Part shown: positions 1-9,900 of the stretch, piece after piece
Numbering within the stretch: the first letter of the stretch is position 1
How the letters are laid out: each line of letters begins with the position of its first letter
Assembly: GCA_964020085.1 (NCBI GenBank)
Contig: CAXHUQ010000829.1
Coordinates: forward strand, 1-64,000
Direction of reading: 5' to 3'
Length of the DNA: 64,000 nucleotides
DNA from: Micromussa lordhowensis
Lineage: Eukaryota > Cnidaria > Anthozoa > Scleractinia > Lobophylliidae
Notes under the pieces: model-generated
Seen by the model: the letters and a program-made list of their open reading frames with translations, nothing else
Database searches by the model: none
What the model was told of the DNA's origin: nothing
Made by a program: the position numbers and the translations under genes

Positions 1-49
1 AAGCTCGGCTAACTAGTCAGCCAGCTGGCCACGCCTGGGGATCTGCCGG

Positions 50-183
50 GCTGATTAGCATAGTGGGAGATTTTGCGCAGCTCCGATACTTCGCATTTGG
101 AACCGGACCGACCCCGGGAGTGCTTTGGTGGTATTAGTTTGCAAAGTTGCGACGCGCGCAAAGTTCGGCTAATTAGCAAACGG
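50..183 (+). repeat. Half-unit B (134 bp) of the dimer
   Basis: This is the shorter half, 52% GC with 12 CpG by hand count. It holds a CG-alternating patch at 150-159, two copies of GCAAAGTT (141-148 and 158-165), and the palindromes TTTGCAAA, CCCGGG and GCTAATTAGC (168-177). It alone carries the CENP-B-box-like stretch at 89-107. In later copies, recurrent changes fall at ACTTCGCA (C to T at 30375, 36843, 40371 and 40959) and at CCCCGGGA (G to A at 24225, 38337 and 42453). Both change the base to the one found at the same place in half A. Confidence 0.9.
89..107 (+). promoter_or_regulatory. CENP-B-box-like motif in half B (non-canonical)
   Basis: The stretch reads CTTCGCATTTGGAACCGGA. The CENP-B box consensus, from established knowledge, is YTTCGTTGGAARCGGGA, with TTCG and CGGG as core contacts separated by seven bases. 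Here CTTCG and TTGGAA are both present but separated by CAT, and the end reads CCGGA rather than RCGGGA. The core spacing is therefore ten bases and CGGA replaces CGGG. The motif repeats once per 294 bp, only in half B. Half A has TTTG in place of TTCG. The altered spacing makes binding by a mammalian-type CENP-B doubtful, and chance similarity is possible. Confidence 0.25.
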
Positions 184-343
184 GCTGGTTAGCATAGTGC
201 GAGATTTCGCGCAGCTCCGAAAGTTTGCATGTGGACCCGGACCGACCCCAGGAGTGCTTTGGTGCCATTAGTTTGCCAAGTTGCGAGACGCGTCAAGCTC
301 GGCTAACTAGTCAGCCAGCTGGCCACGCCTGGGGATCTGCCGG
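184..343 (+). repeat. Half-unit A (160 bp) of the dimer
   Basis: This is the longer half, 59% GC with 12 CpG by hand count. Its first 120 bp align with half B, but after the shared GCTNNYTAG motif its tail is 33 bp (311-343) where B has 7 bp. Short palindromes are GACGCGTC, ACTAGT and GCCAGCTGGC. It lacks the TTCG core of the B-half motif, reading TTTG there. In four copies (18143, 21083, 33725, 34901) its ATTTCGCG becomes ATTTTGCG, which is the B-half base. Confidence 0.9.
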
Positions 344-431
344 GCTGATTAGCATAGTGGGAGATTTTGCGCAGCTCCGATACTTCGCATTTGGAACCGG
401 ACCGACCCCGGGAGTGCTTTGGTGGTATTAG
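225..431 (+). other. 68-codon open frame repeated in every unit; probably not a gene
   Basis: An ATG at 225 in half A opens a 68-residue frame that runs into half B and ends at TAG. Because 294 is divisible by three, the same frame recurs in all 217 units. The peptide matches no family I know and shows no signal peptide, membrane segment or motif. Variants change residues freely, for example Trp to Gly at 22381, 36199 and 40021, Thr to Met at 22046, 33218 and 35864, Arg to Trp at 41167, and Trp to Arg at 62749. There is no sign of coding constraint and no promoter is recognisable. I read it as a chance frame in GC-rich satellite sequence. Confidence 0.85.
311..343 (+). repeat. A-half-specific tail with 26 extra bases and a 10-bp palindrome
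   Basis: After the shared GCTNNYTAG motif, half A runs 33 bp before the next half B, whereas half B runs only 7 bp, so 26 bases are present in A only. The tail contains the perfect palindrome GCCAGCTGGC (314-323). In the copy around 18248 an A to G change lengthens it to 12 bp (GGCCAGCTGGCC). In the copies at 22664, 36482 and 40598 a C to G change breaks its centre. Whether A gained these bases or B lost them cannot be decided without an outgroup. Confidence 0.8.
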
Positions 432-3400
432 TTTGCAAAGTTGCGACGCGCGCAAAGTTCGGCTAATTAGCAAACGGGCTGGTTAGCATAGTGCGAGATT
501 TCGCGCAGCTCCGAAAGTTTGCATGTGGACCCGGACCGACCCCAGGAGTGCTTTGGTGCCATTAGTTTGCCAAGTTGCGAGACGCGTCAAGCTCGGCTAA
601 CTAGTCAGCCAGCTGGCCACGCCTGGGGATCTGCCGGGCTGATTAGCATAGTGGGAGATTTTGCGCAGCTCCGATACTTCGCATTTGGAACCGGACCGAC
701 CCCGGGAGTGCTTTGGTGGTATTAGTTTGCAAAGTTGCGACGCGCGCAAAGTTCGGCTAATTAGCAAACGGGCTGGTTAGCATAGTGCGAGATTTCGCGC
801 AGCTCCGAAAGTTTGCATGTGGACCCGGACCGACCCCAGGAGTGCTTTGGTGCCATTAGTTTGCCAAGTTGCGAGACGCGTCAAGCTCGGCTAACTAGTC
901 AGCCAGCTGGCCACGCCTGGGGATCTGCCGGGCTGATTAGCATAGTGGGAGATTTTGCGCAGCTCCGATACTTCGCATTTGGAACCGGACCGACCCCGGG
1001 AGTGCTTTGGTGGTATTAGTTTGCAAAGTTGCGACGCGCGCAAAGTTCGGCTAATTAGCAAACGGGCTGGTTAGCATAGTGCGAGATTTCGCGCAGCTCC
1101 GAAAGTTTGCATGTGGACCCGGACCGACCCCAGGAGTGCTTTGGTGCCATTAGTTTGCCAAGTTGCGAGACGCGTCAAGCTCGGCTAACTAGTCAGCCAG
1201 CTGGCCACGCCTGGGGATCTGCCGGGCTGATTAGCATAGTGGGAGATTTTGCGCAGCTCCGATACTTCGCATTTGGAACCGGACCGACCCCGGGAGTGCT
1301 TTGGTGGTATTAGTTTGCAAAGTTGCGACGCGCGCAAAGTTCGGCTAATTAGCAAACGGGCTGGTTAGCATAGTGCGAGATTTCGCGCAGCTCCGAAAGT
1401 TTGCATGTGGACCCGGACCGACCCCAGGAGTGCTTTGGTGCCATTAGTTTGCCAAGTTGCGAGACGCGTCAAGCTCGGCTAACTAGTCAGCCAGCTGGCC
1501 ACGCCTGGGGATCTGCCGGGCTGATTAGCATAGTGGGAGATTTTGCGCAGCTCCGATACTTCGCATTTGGAACCGGACCGACCCCGGGAGTGCTTTGGTG
1601 GTATTAGTTTGCAAAGTTGCGACGCGCGCAAAGTTCGGCTAATTAGCAAACGGGCTGGTTAGCATAGTGCGAGATTTCGCGCAGCTCCGAAAGTTTGCAT
1701 GTGGACCCGGACCGACCCCAGGAGTGCTTTGGTGCCATTAGTTTGCCAAGTTGCGAGACGCGTCAAGCTCGGCTAACTAGTCAGCCAGCTGGCCACGCCT
1801 GGGGATCTGCCGGGCTGATTAGCATAGTGGGAGATTTTGCGCAGCTCCGATACTTCGCATTTGGAACCGGACCGACCCCGGGAGTGCTTTGGTGGTATTA
1901 GTTTGCAAAGTTGCGACGCGCGCAAAGTTCGGCTAATTAGCAAACGGGCTGGTTAGCATAGTGCGAGATTTCGCGCAGCTCCGAAAGTTTGCATGTGGAC
2001 CCGGACCGACCCCAGGAGTGCTTTGGTGCCATTAGTTTGCCAAGTTGCGAGACGCGTCAAGCTCGGCTAACTAGTCAGCCAGCTGGCCACGCCTGGGGAT
2101 CTGCCGGGCTGATTAGCATAGTGGGAGATTTTGCGCAGCTCCGATACTTCGCATTTGGAACCGGACCGACCCCGGGAGTGCTTTGGTGGTATTAGTTTGC
2201 AAAGTTGCGACGCGCGCAAAGTTCGGCTAATTAGCAAACGGGCTGGTTAGCATAGTGCGAGATTTCGCGCAGCTCCGAAAGTTTGCATGTGGACCCGGAC
2301 CGACCCCAGGAGTGCTTTGGTGCCATTAGTTTGCCAAGTTGCGAGACGCGTCAAGCTCGGCTAACTAGTCAGCCAGCTGGCCACGCCTGGGGATCTGCCG
2401 GGCTGATTAGCATAGTGGGAGATTTTGCGCAGCTCCGATACTTCGCATTTGGAACCGGACCGACCCCGGGAGTGCTTTGGTGGTATTAGTTTGCAAAGTT
2501 GCGACGCGCGCAAAGTTCGGCTAATTAGCAAACGGGCTGGTTAGCATAGTGCGAGATTTCGCGCAGCTCCGAAAGTTTGCATGTGGACCCGGACCGACCC
2601 CAGGAGTGCTTTGGTGCCATTAGTTTGCCAAGTTGCGAGACGCGTCAAGCTCGGCTAACTAGTCAGCCAGCTGGCCACGCCTGGGGATCTGCCGGGCTGA
2701 TTAGCATAGTGGGAGATTTTGCGCAGCTCCGATACTTCGCATTTGGAACCGGACCTACCCCGGGAGTGCTTTGGTGGTATTAGTTTGCAAAGTTGCGACG
2801 CGCGCAAAGTTCGGCTAATTAGCAAACGGGCTGGTTAGCATAGTGCGAGATTTCGCGCAGCTCCGAAAGTTTGCATGTGGACCCGGACCGACCCCAGGAG
2901 TGCTTTGGTGCCATTAGTTTGCCAAGTTGCGAGACGCGTCAAGCTCGGCTAACTAGTCAGCCAGCTGGCCACGCCTGGGGATCTGCCGGGCTGATTAGCA
3001 TAGTGGGAGATTTTGCGCAGCTCCGATACTTCGCATTTGGAACCGGACCGACCCCGGGAGTGCTTTGGTGGTATTAGTTTGCAAAGTTGCGACGCGCGCA
3101 AAGTTCGGCTAATTAGCAAACGGGCTGGTTAGCATAGTGCGAGATTTCGCGCAGCTCCGAAAGTTTGCATGTGGACCCGGACCGACCCCAGGAGTGCTTT
3201 GGTGCCATTAGTTTGCCAAGTTGCGAGACGCGTCAAGCTCGGCTAACTAGTCAGCCAGCTGGCCACGCCTGGGGATCTGCCGGGCTGATTAGCATAGTGG
3301 GAGATTTTGCGCAGCTCCGATACTTCGCATTTGGAACCGGACCGACCCCGGGAGTGCTTTGGTGGTATTAGTTTGCAAAGTTGCGACGCGCGCAAAGTTC

Positions 3401-6400
3401 GGCTAATTAGCAAACGGGCTGGTTAGCATAGTGCGAGATTTCGCGCAGCTCCGAAAGTTTGCATGTGGACCCGGACCGACCCCAGGAGTGCTTTGGTGCC
3501 ATTAGTTTGCCAAGTTGCGAGACGCGTCAAGCTCGGCTAACTAGTCAGCCAGCTGGCCACGCCTGGGGATCTGCCGGGCTGATTAGCATAGTGGGAGATT
3601 TTGCGCAGCTCCGATACTTCGCATTTGGAACCGGACCGACCCCGGGAGTGCTTTGGTGGTATTAGTTTGCAAAGTTGCGACGCGCGCAAAGTTCGGCTAA
3701 TTAGCAAACGGGCTGGTTAGCATAGTGCGAGATTTCGCGCAGCTCCGAAAGTTTGCATGTGGACCCGGACCGACCCCAGGAGTGCTTTGGTGCCATTAGT
3801 TTGCCAAGTTGCGAGACGCGTCAAGCTCGGCTAACTAGTCAGCCAGCTGGCCACGCCTGGGGATCTGCCGGGCTGATTAGCATAGTGGGAGATTTTGCGC
3901 AGCTCCGATACTTCGCATTTGGAACCGGACCGACCCCGGGAGTGCTTTGGTGGTATTAGTTTGCAAAGTTGCGACGCGCGCAAAGTTCGGCTAATTAGCA
4001 AACGGGCTGGTTAGCATAGTGCGAGATTTCGCGCAGCTCCGAAAGTTTGCATGTGGACCCGGACCGACCCCAGGAGTGCTTTGGTGCCATTAGTTTGCCA
4101 AGTTGCGAGACGCGTCAAGCTCGGCTAACTAGTCAGCCAGCTGGCCACGCCTGGGGATCTGCCGGGCTGATTAGCATAGTGGGAGATTTTGCGCAGCTCC
4201 GATACTTCGCATTTGGAACCGGACCGACCCCGGGAGTGCTTTGGTGGTATTAGTTTGCAAAGTTGCGACGCGCGCAAAGTTCGGCTAATTAGCAAACGGG
4301 CTGGTTAGCATAGTGCGAGATTTCGCGCAGCTCCGAAAGTTTGCATGTGGACCCGGACCGACCCCAGGAGTGCTTTGGTGCCATTAGTTTGCCAAGTTGC
4401 GAGACGCGTCAAGCTCGGCTAACTAGTCAGCCAGCTGGCCACGCCTGGGGATCTGCCGGGCTGATTAGCATAGTGGGAGATTTTGCGCAGCTCCGATACT
4501 TCGCATTTGGAACCGGACCGACCCCGGGAGTGCTTTGGTGGTATTAGTTTGCAAAGTTGCGACGCGCGCAAAGTTCGGCTAATTAGCAAACGGGCTGGTT
4601 AGCATAGTGCGAGATTTCGCGCAGCTCCGAAAGTTTGCATGTGGACCCGGACCGACCCCAGGAGTGCTTTGGTGCCATTAGTTTGCCAAGTTGCGAGACG
4701 CGTCAAGCTCGGCTAACTAGTCAGCCAGCTGGCCACGCCTGGGGATCTGCCGGGCTGATTAGCATAGTGGGAGATTTTGCGCAGCTCCGATACTTCGCAT
4801 TTGGAACCGGACCGACCCCGGGAGTGCTTTGGTGGTATTAGTTTGCAAAGTTGCGACGCGCGCAAAGTTCGGCTAATTAGCAAACGGGCTGGTTAGCATA
4901 GTGCGAGATTTCGCGCAGCTCCGAAAGTTTGCATGTGGACCCGGACCGACCCCAGGAGTGCTTTGGTGCCATTAGTTTGCCAAGTTGCGAGACGCGTCAA
5001 GCTCGGCTAACTAGTCAGCCAGCTGGCCACGCCTGGGGATCTGCCGGGCTGATTAGCATAGTGGGAGATTTTGCGCAGCTCCGATACTTCGCATTTGGAA
5101 CCGGACCGACCCCGGGAGTGCTTTGGTGGTATTAGTTTGCAAAGTTGCGACGCGCGCAAAGTTCGGCTAATTAGCAAACGGGCTGGTTAGCATAGTGCGA
5201 GATTTCGCGCAGCTCCGAAAGTTTGCATGTGGACCCGGACCGACCCCAGGAGTGCTTTGGTGCCATTAGTTTGCCAAGTTGCGAGACGCGTCAAGCTCGG
5301 CTAACTAGTCAGCCAGCTGGCCACGCCTGGGGATCTGCCGGGCTGATTAGCATAGTGGGAGATTTTGCGCAGCTCCGATACTTCGCATTTGGAACCGGAC
5401 CGACCCCGGGAGTGCTTTGGTGGTATTAGTTTGCAAAGTTGCGACGCGCGCAAAGTTCGGCTAATTAGCAAACGGGCTGGTTAGCATAGTGCGAGATTTC
5501 GCGCAGCTCCGAAAGTTTGCATGTGGACCCGGACCGACCCCAGGAGTGCTTTGGTGCCATTAGTTTGCCAAGTTGCGAGACGCGTCAAGCTCGGCTAACT
5601 AGTCAGCCAGCTGGCCACGCCTGGGGATCTGCCGGGCTGATTAGCATAGTGGGAGATTTTGCGCAGCTCCGATACTTCGCATTTGGAACCGGACCGACCC
5701 CGGGAGTGCTTTGGTGGTATTAGTTTGCAAAGTTGCGACGCGCGCAAAGTTCGGCTAATTAGCAAACGGGCTGGTTAGCATAGTGCGAGATTTCGCGCAG
5801 CTCCGAAAGTTTGCATGTGGACCCGGACCGACCCCAGGAGTGCTTTGGTGCCATTAGTTTGCCAAGTTGCGAGACGCGTCAAGCTCGGCTAACTAGTCAG
5901 CCAGCTGGCCACGCCTGGGGATCTGCCGGGCTGATTAGCATAGTGGGAGATTTTGCGCAGCTCCGATACTTCGCATTTGGAACCGGACCGACCCCGGGAG
6001 TGCTTTGGTGGTATTAGTTTGCAAAGTTGCGACGCGCGCAAAGTTCGGCTAATTAGCAAACGGGCTGGTTAGCATAGTGCGAGATTTCGCGCAGCTCCGA
6101 AAGTTTGCATGTGGACCCGGACCGACCCCAGGAGTGCTTTGGTGCCATTAGTTTGCCAAGTTGCGAGACGCGTCAAGCTCGGCTAACTAGTCAGCCAGCT
6201 GGCCACGCCTGGGGATCTGCCGGGCTGATTAGCATAGTGGGAGATTTTGCGCAGCTCCGATACTTCGCATTTGGAACCGGACCGACCCCGGGAGTGCTTT
6301 GGTGGTATTAGTTTGCAAAGTTGCGACGCGCGCAAAGTTCGGCTAATTAGCAAACGGGCTGGTTAGCATAGTGCGAGATTTCGCGCAGCTCCGAAAGTTT

Positions 6401-6908
6401 GCATGTGGACCCGGACCGACCCCAGGAGTGCTTTGGTGCCATTAGTTTGCCAAGTTGCGAGACGCGTCAAGCTCGGCTAACTAGTCAGCCAGCTGGCCAC
6501 GCCTGGGGATCTGCCGGGCTGATTAGCATAGTGGGAGATTTTGCGCAGCTCCGATACTTCGCATTTGGAACCGGACCGACCCCGGGAGTGCTTTGGTGGT
6601 ATTAGTTTGCAAAGTTGCGACGCGCGCAAAGTTCGGCTAATTAGCAAACGGGCTGGTTAGCATAGTGCGAGATTTCGCGCAGCTCCGAAAGTTTGCATGT
6701 GGACCCGGACCGACCCCAGGAGTGCTTTGGTGCCATTAGTTTGCCAAGTTGCGAGACGCGTCAAGCTCGGCTAACTAGTCAGCCAGCTGGCCACGCCTGG
6801 GGATCTGCCGGGCTGATTAGCATAGTGGGAGATTTTGCGCAGCTCCGATACTTCGCATTTGGAACCGGACCGACCCCGGGAGTGCTTTGGTGGTATTAGT
6901 TTGCAAAG

Positions 6909-6911
6909 TTT
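6909..6911 (+). other. Single-base insertion (extra T), the only indel in the window
   Basis: Half B normally reads GCAAAGTTGCG here; this copy reads GCAAAGTTTGCG. It makes the unit 6812-7106 295 bp long and shifts all later units by one base. From 6988 to 63730 the phase is exactly 193 x 294 bp, so no other net length change exists. It may be a true variant or a homopolymer-type sequencing error. Confidence 0.9.
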
Positions 6912-9900
6912 GCGACGCGCGCAAAGTTCGGCTAATTAGCAAACGGGCTGGTTAGCATAGTGCGAGATTTCGCGCAGCTCCGAAAGTTTGCATGTGGACC
7001 CGGACCGACCCCAGGAGTGCTTTGGTGCCATTAGTTTGCCAAGTTGCGAGACGCGTCAAGCTCGGCTAACTAGTCAGCCAGCTGGCCACGCCTGGGGATC
7101 TGCCGGGCTGATTAGCATAGTGGGAGATTTTGCGCAGCTCCGATACTTCGCATTTGGAACCGGACCGACCCCGGGAGTGCTTTGGTGGTATTAGTTTGCA
7201 AAGTTGCGACGCGCGCAAAGTTCGGCTAATTAGCAAACGGGCTGGTTAGCATAGTGCGAGATTTCGCGCAGCTCCGAAAGTTTGCATGTGGACCCGGACC
7301 GACCCCAGGAGTGCTTTGGTGCCATTAGTTTGCCAAGTTGCGAGACGCGTCAAGCTCGGCTAACTAGTCAGCCAGCTGGCCACGCCTGGGGATCTGCCGG
7401 GCTGATTAGCATAGTGGGAGATTTTGCGCAGCTCCGATACTTCGCATTTGGAACCGGACCGACCCCGGGAGTGCTTTGGTGGTATTAGTTTGCAAAGTTG
7501 CGACGCGCGCAAAGTTCGGCTAATTAGCAAACGGGCTGGTTAGCATAGTGCGAGATTTCGCGCAGCTCCGAAAGTTTGCATGTGGACCCGGACCGATCCC
7601 AGGAGTGCTTTGGTGCCATTAGTTTGCCAAGTTGCGAGACGCGTCAAGCTCGGCTAACTAGTCAGCCAGCTGGCCACGCCTGGGGATCTGCCGGGCTGAT
7701 TAGCATAGTGGGAGATTTTGCGCAGCTCCGATACTTCGCATTTGGAACCGGACCGACCCCGGGAGTGCTTTGGTGGTATTAGTTTGCAAAGTTGCGACGC
7801 GCGCAAAGTTCGGCTAATTAGCAAACGGGCTGGTTAGCATAGTGCGAGATTTCGCGCAGCTCCGAAAGTTTGCATGTGGACCCGGACCGACCCCAGGAGT
7901 GCTTTGGTGCCATTAGTTTGCCAAGTTGCGAGACGCGTCAAGCTCGGCTAACTAGTCAGCCAGCTGGCCACGCCTGGGGATCTGCCGGGCTGATTAGCAT
8001 AGTGGGAGATTTTGCGCAGCTCCGATACTTCGCATTTGGAACCGGACCGACCCCGGGAGTGCTTTGGTGGTATTAGTTTGCAAAGTTGCGACGCGCGCAA
8101 AGTTCGGCTAATTAGCAAACGGGCTGGTTAGCATAGTGCGAGATTTCGCGCAGCTCCGAAAGTTTGCATGTGGACCCGGACCGACCCCAGGAGTGCTTTG
8201 GTGCCATTAGTTTGCCAAGTTGCGAGACGCGTCAAGCTCGGCTAACTAGTCAGCCAGCTGGCCACGCCTGGGGATCTGCCGGGCTGATTAGCATAGTGGG
8301 AGATTTTGCGCAGCTCCGATACTTCGCATTTGGAACCGGACCGACCCCGGGAGTGCTTTGGTGGTATTAGTTTGCAAAGTTGCGACGCGCGCAAAGTTCG
8401 GCTAATTAGCAAACGGGCTGGTTAGCATAGTGCGAGATTTCGCGCAGCTCCGAAAGTTTGCATGTGGACCCGGACCGACCCCAGGAGTGCTTTGGTGCCA
8501 TTAGTTTGCCAAGTTGCGAGACGCGTCAAGCTCGGCTAACTAGTCAGCCAGCTGGCCACGCCTGGGGATCTGCCGGGCTGATTAGCATAGTGGGAGATTT
8601 TGCGCAGCTCCGATACTTCGCATTTGGAACCGGACCGACCCCGGGAGTGCTTTGGTGGTATTAGTTTGCAAAGTTGCGACGCGCGCAAAGTTCGGCTAAT
8701 TAGCAAACGGGCTGGTTAGCATAGTGCGAGATTTCGCGCAGCTCCGAAAGTTTGCATGTGGACCCGGACCGACCCCAGGAGTGCTTTGGTGCCATTAGTT
8801 TGCCAAGTTGCGAGACGCGTCAAGCTCGGCTAACTAGTCAGCCAGCTGGCCACGCCTGGGGATCTGCCGGGCTGATTAGCATAGTGGGAGATTTTGCGCA
8901 GCTCCGATACTTCGCATTTGGAACCGGACCGACCCCGGGAGTGCTTTGGTGGTATTAGTTTGCAAAGTTGCGACGCGCGCAAAGTTCGGCTAATTAGCAA
9001 ACGGGCTGGTTAGCATAGTGCGAGATTTCGCGCAGCTCCGAAAGTTTGCATGTGGACCCGGACCGACCCCAGGAGTGCTTTGGTGCCATTAGTTTGCCAA
9101 GTTGCGAGACGCGTCAAGCTCGGCTAACTAGTCAGCCAGCTGGCCACGCCTGGGGATCTGCCGGGCTGATTAGCATAGTGGGAGATTTTGCGCAGCTCCG
9201 ATACTTCGCATTTGGAACCGGACCGACCCCGGGAGTGCTTTGGTGGTATTAGTTTGCAAAGTTGCGACGCGCGCAAAGTTCGGCTAATTAGCAAACGGGC
9301 TGGTTAGCATAGTGCGAGATTTCGCGCAGCTCCGAAAGTTTGCATGTGGACCCGGACCGACCCCAGGAGTGCTTTGGTGCCATTAGTTTGCCAAGTTGCG
9401 AGACGCGTCAAGCTCGGCTAACTAGTCAGCCAGCTGGCCACGCCTGGGGATCTGCCGGGCTGATTAGCATAGTGGGAGATTTTGCGCAGCTCCGATACTT
9501 CGCATTTGGAACCGGACCGACCCCGGGAGTGCTTTGGTGGTATTAGTTTGCAAAGTTGCGACGCGCGCAAAGTTCGGCTAATTAGCAAACGGGCTGGTTA
9601 GCATAGTGCGAGATTTCGCGCAGCTCCGAAAGTTTGCATGTGGACCCGGACCGACCCCAGGAGTGCTTTGGTGCCATTAGTTTGCCAAGTTGCGAGACGC
9701 GTCAAGCTCGGCTAACTAGTCAGCCAGCTGGCCACGCCTGGGGATCTGCCGGGCTGATTAGCATAGTGGGAGATTTTGCGCAGCTCCGATACTTCGCATT
9801 TGGAACCGGACCGACCCCGGGAGTGCTTTGGTGGTATTAGTTTGCAAAGTTGCGACGCGCGCAAAGTTCGGCTAATTAGCAAACGGGCTGGTTAGCATAG

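Larger units (their letters stand above)
50..343 (+). repeat. Reference copy of the 294-bp dimeric unit (half B + half A)
   Basis: This is the first complete unit, with the phase set so that both halves begin with the related 9-mers GCTGATTAG (50) and GCTGGTTAG (184). Half B is 50-183 and half A is 184-343. Over the first 120 bp of each half I count 17 mismatches, about 86% identity, so the unit arose by duplication of an ancestral monomer of roughly 134-160 bp, followed by divergence and amplification of the dimer as a block. Every later copy keeps the B-A order. The motif GCTNNYTAG occurs four times per unit, at 50, 168, 184 and 302, so each 118-bp core lies between two copies of it. Confidence 0.93.

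Noticed and set aside
56..66. Match to a Pol III A box (TAGCATAGTGG) in half B, suggesting a tRNA or SINE origin
   Set aside because: No B box follows at a usual distance. The nearest resemblance, AGTTCGGCTA at 162-171, has mismatches. A TTTT run lies a few bases downstream of the A-box match, and half A has a mismatch in the motif. There is no tRNA-like fold or poly-A tail.
120..134. Reverse-strand ATACCACCAAAGCAC resembling the start of 5S rRNA genes
   Set aside because: The resemblance is about 15 bases with gaps. The internal control region of 5S does not follow, so descent from 5S rDNA is not supported.
141..165. Telomere-like or minisatellite repeat from the two GCAAAGTT copies
   Set aside because: There are only two copies, 17 bp apart, in half B. 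They are part of the 294-bp unit and do not form a separate array.
50..343. Rolling-circle or tandem viral or plasmid concatemer
   Set aside because: The unit is too short to encode a replication protein and has no origin-type hairpin with a nick motif that I can identify. The dimeric organisation and multi-unit duplications fit satellite evolution better.
225..431. 68-codon open frame in each of 217 units as a multicopy gene family
   Set aside because: Residue-changing variants occur freely, the peptide has no recognisable domain, no promoter or start context is evident, and the frame persists only because 294 is divisible by three.
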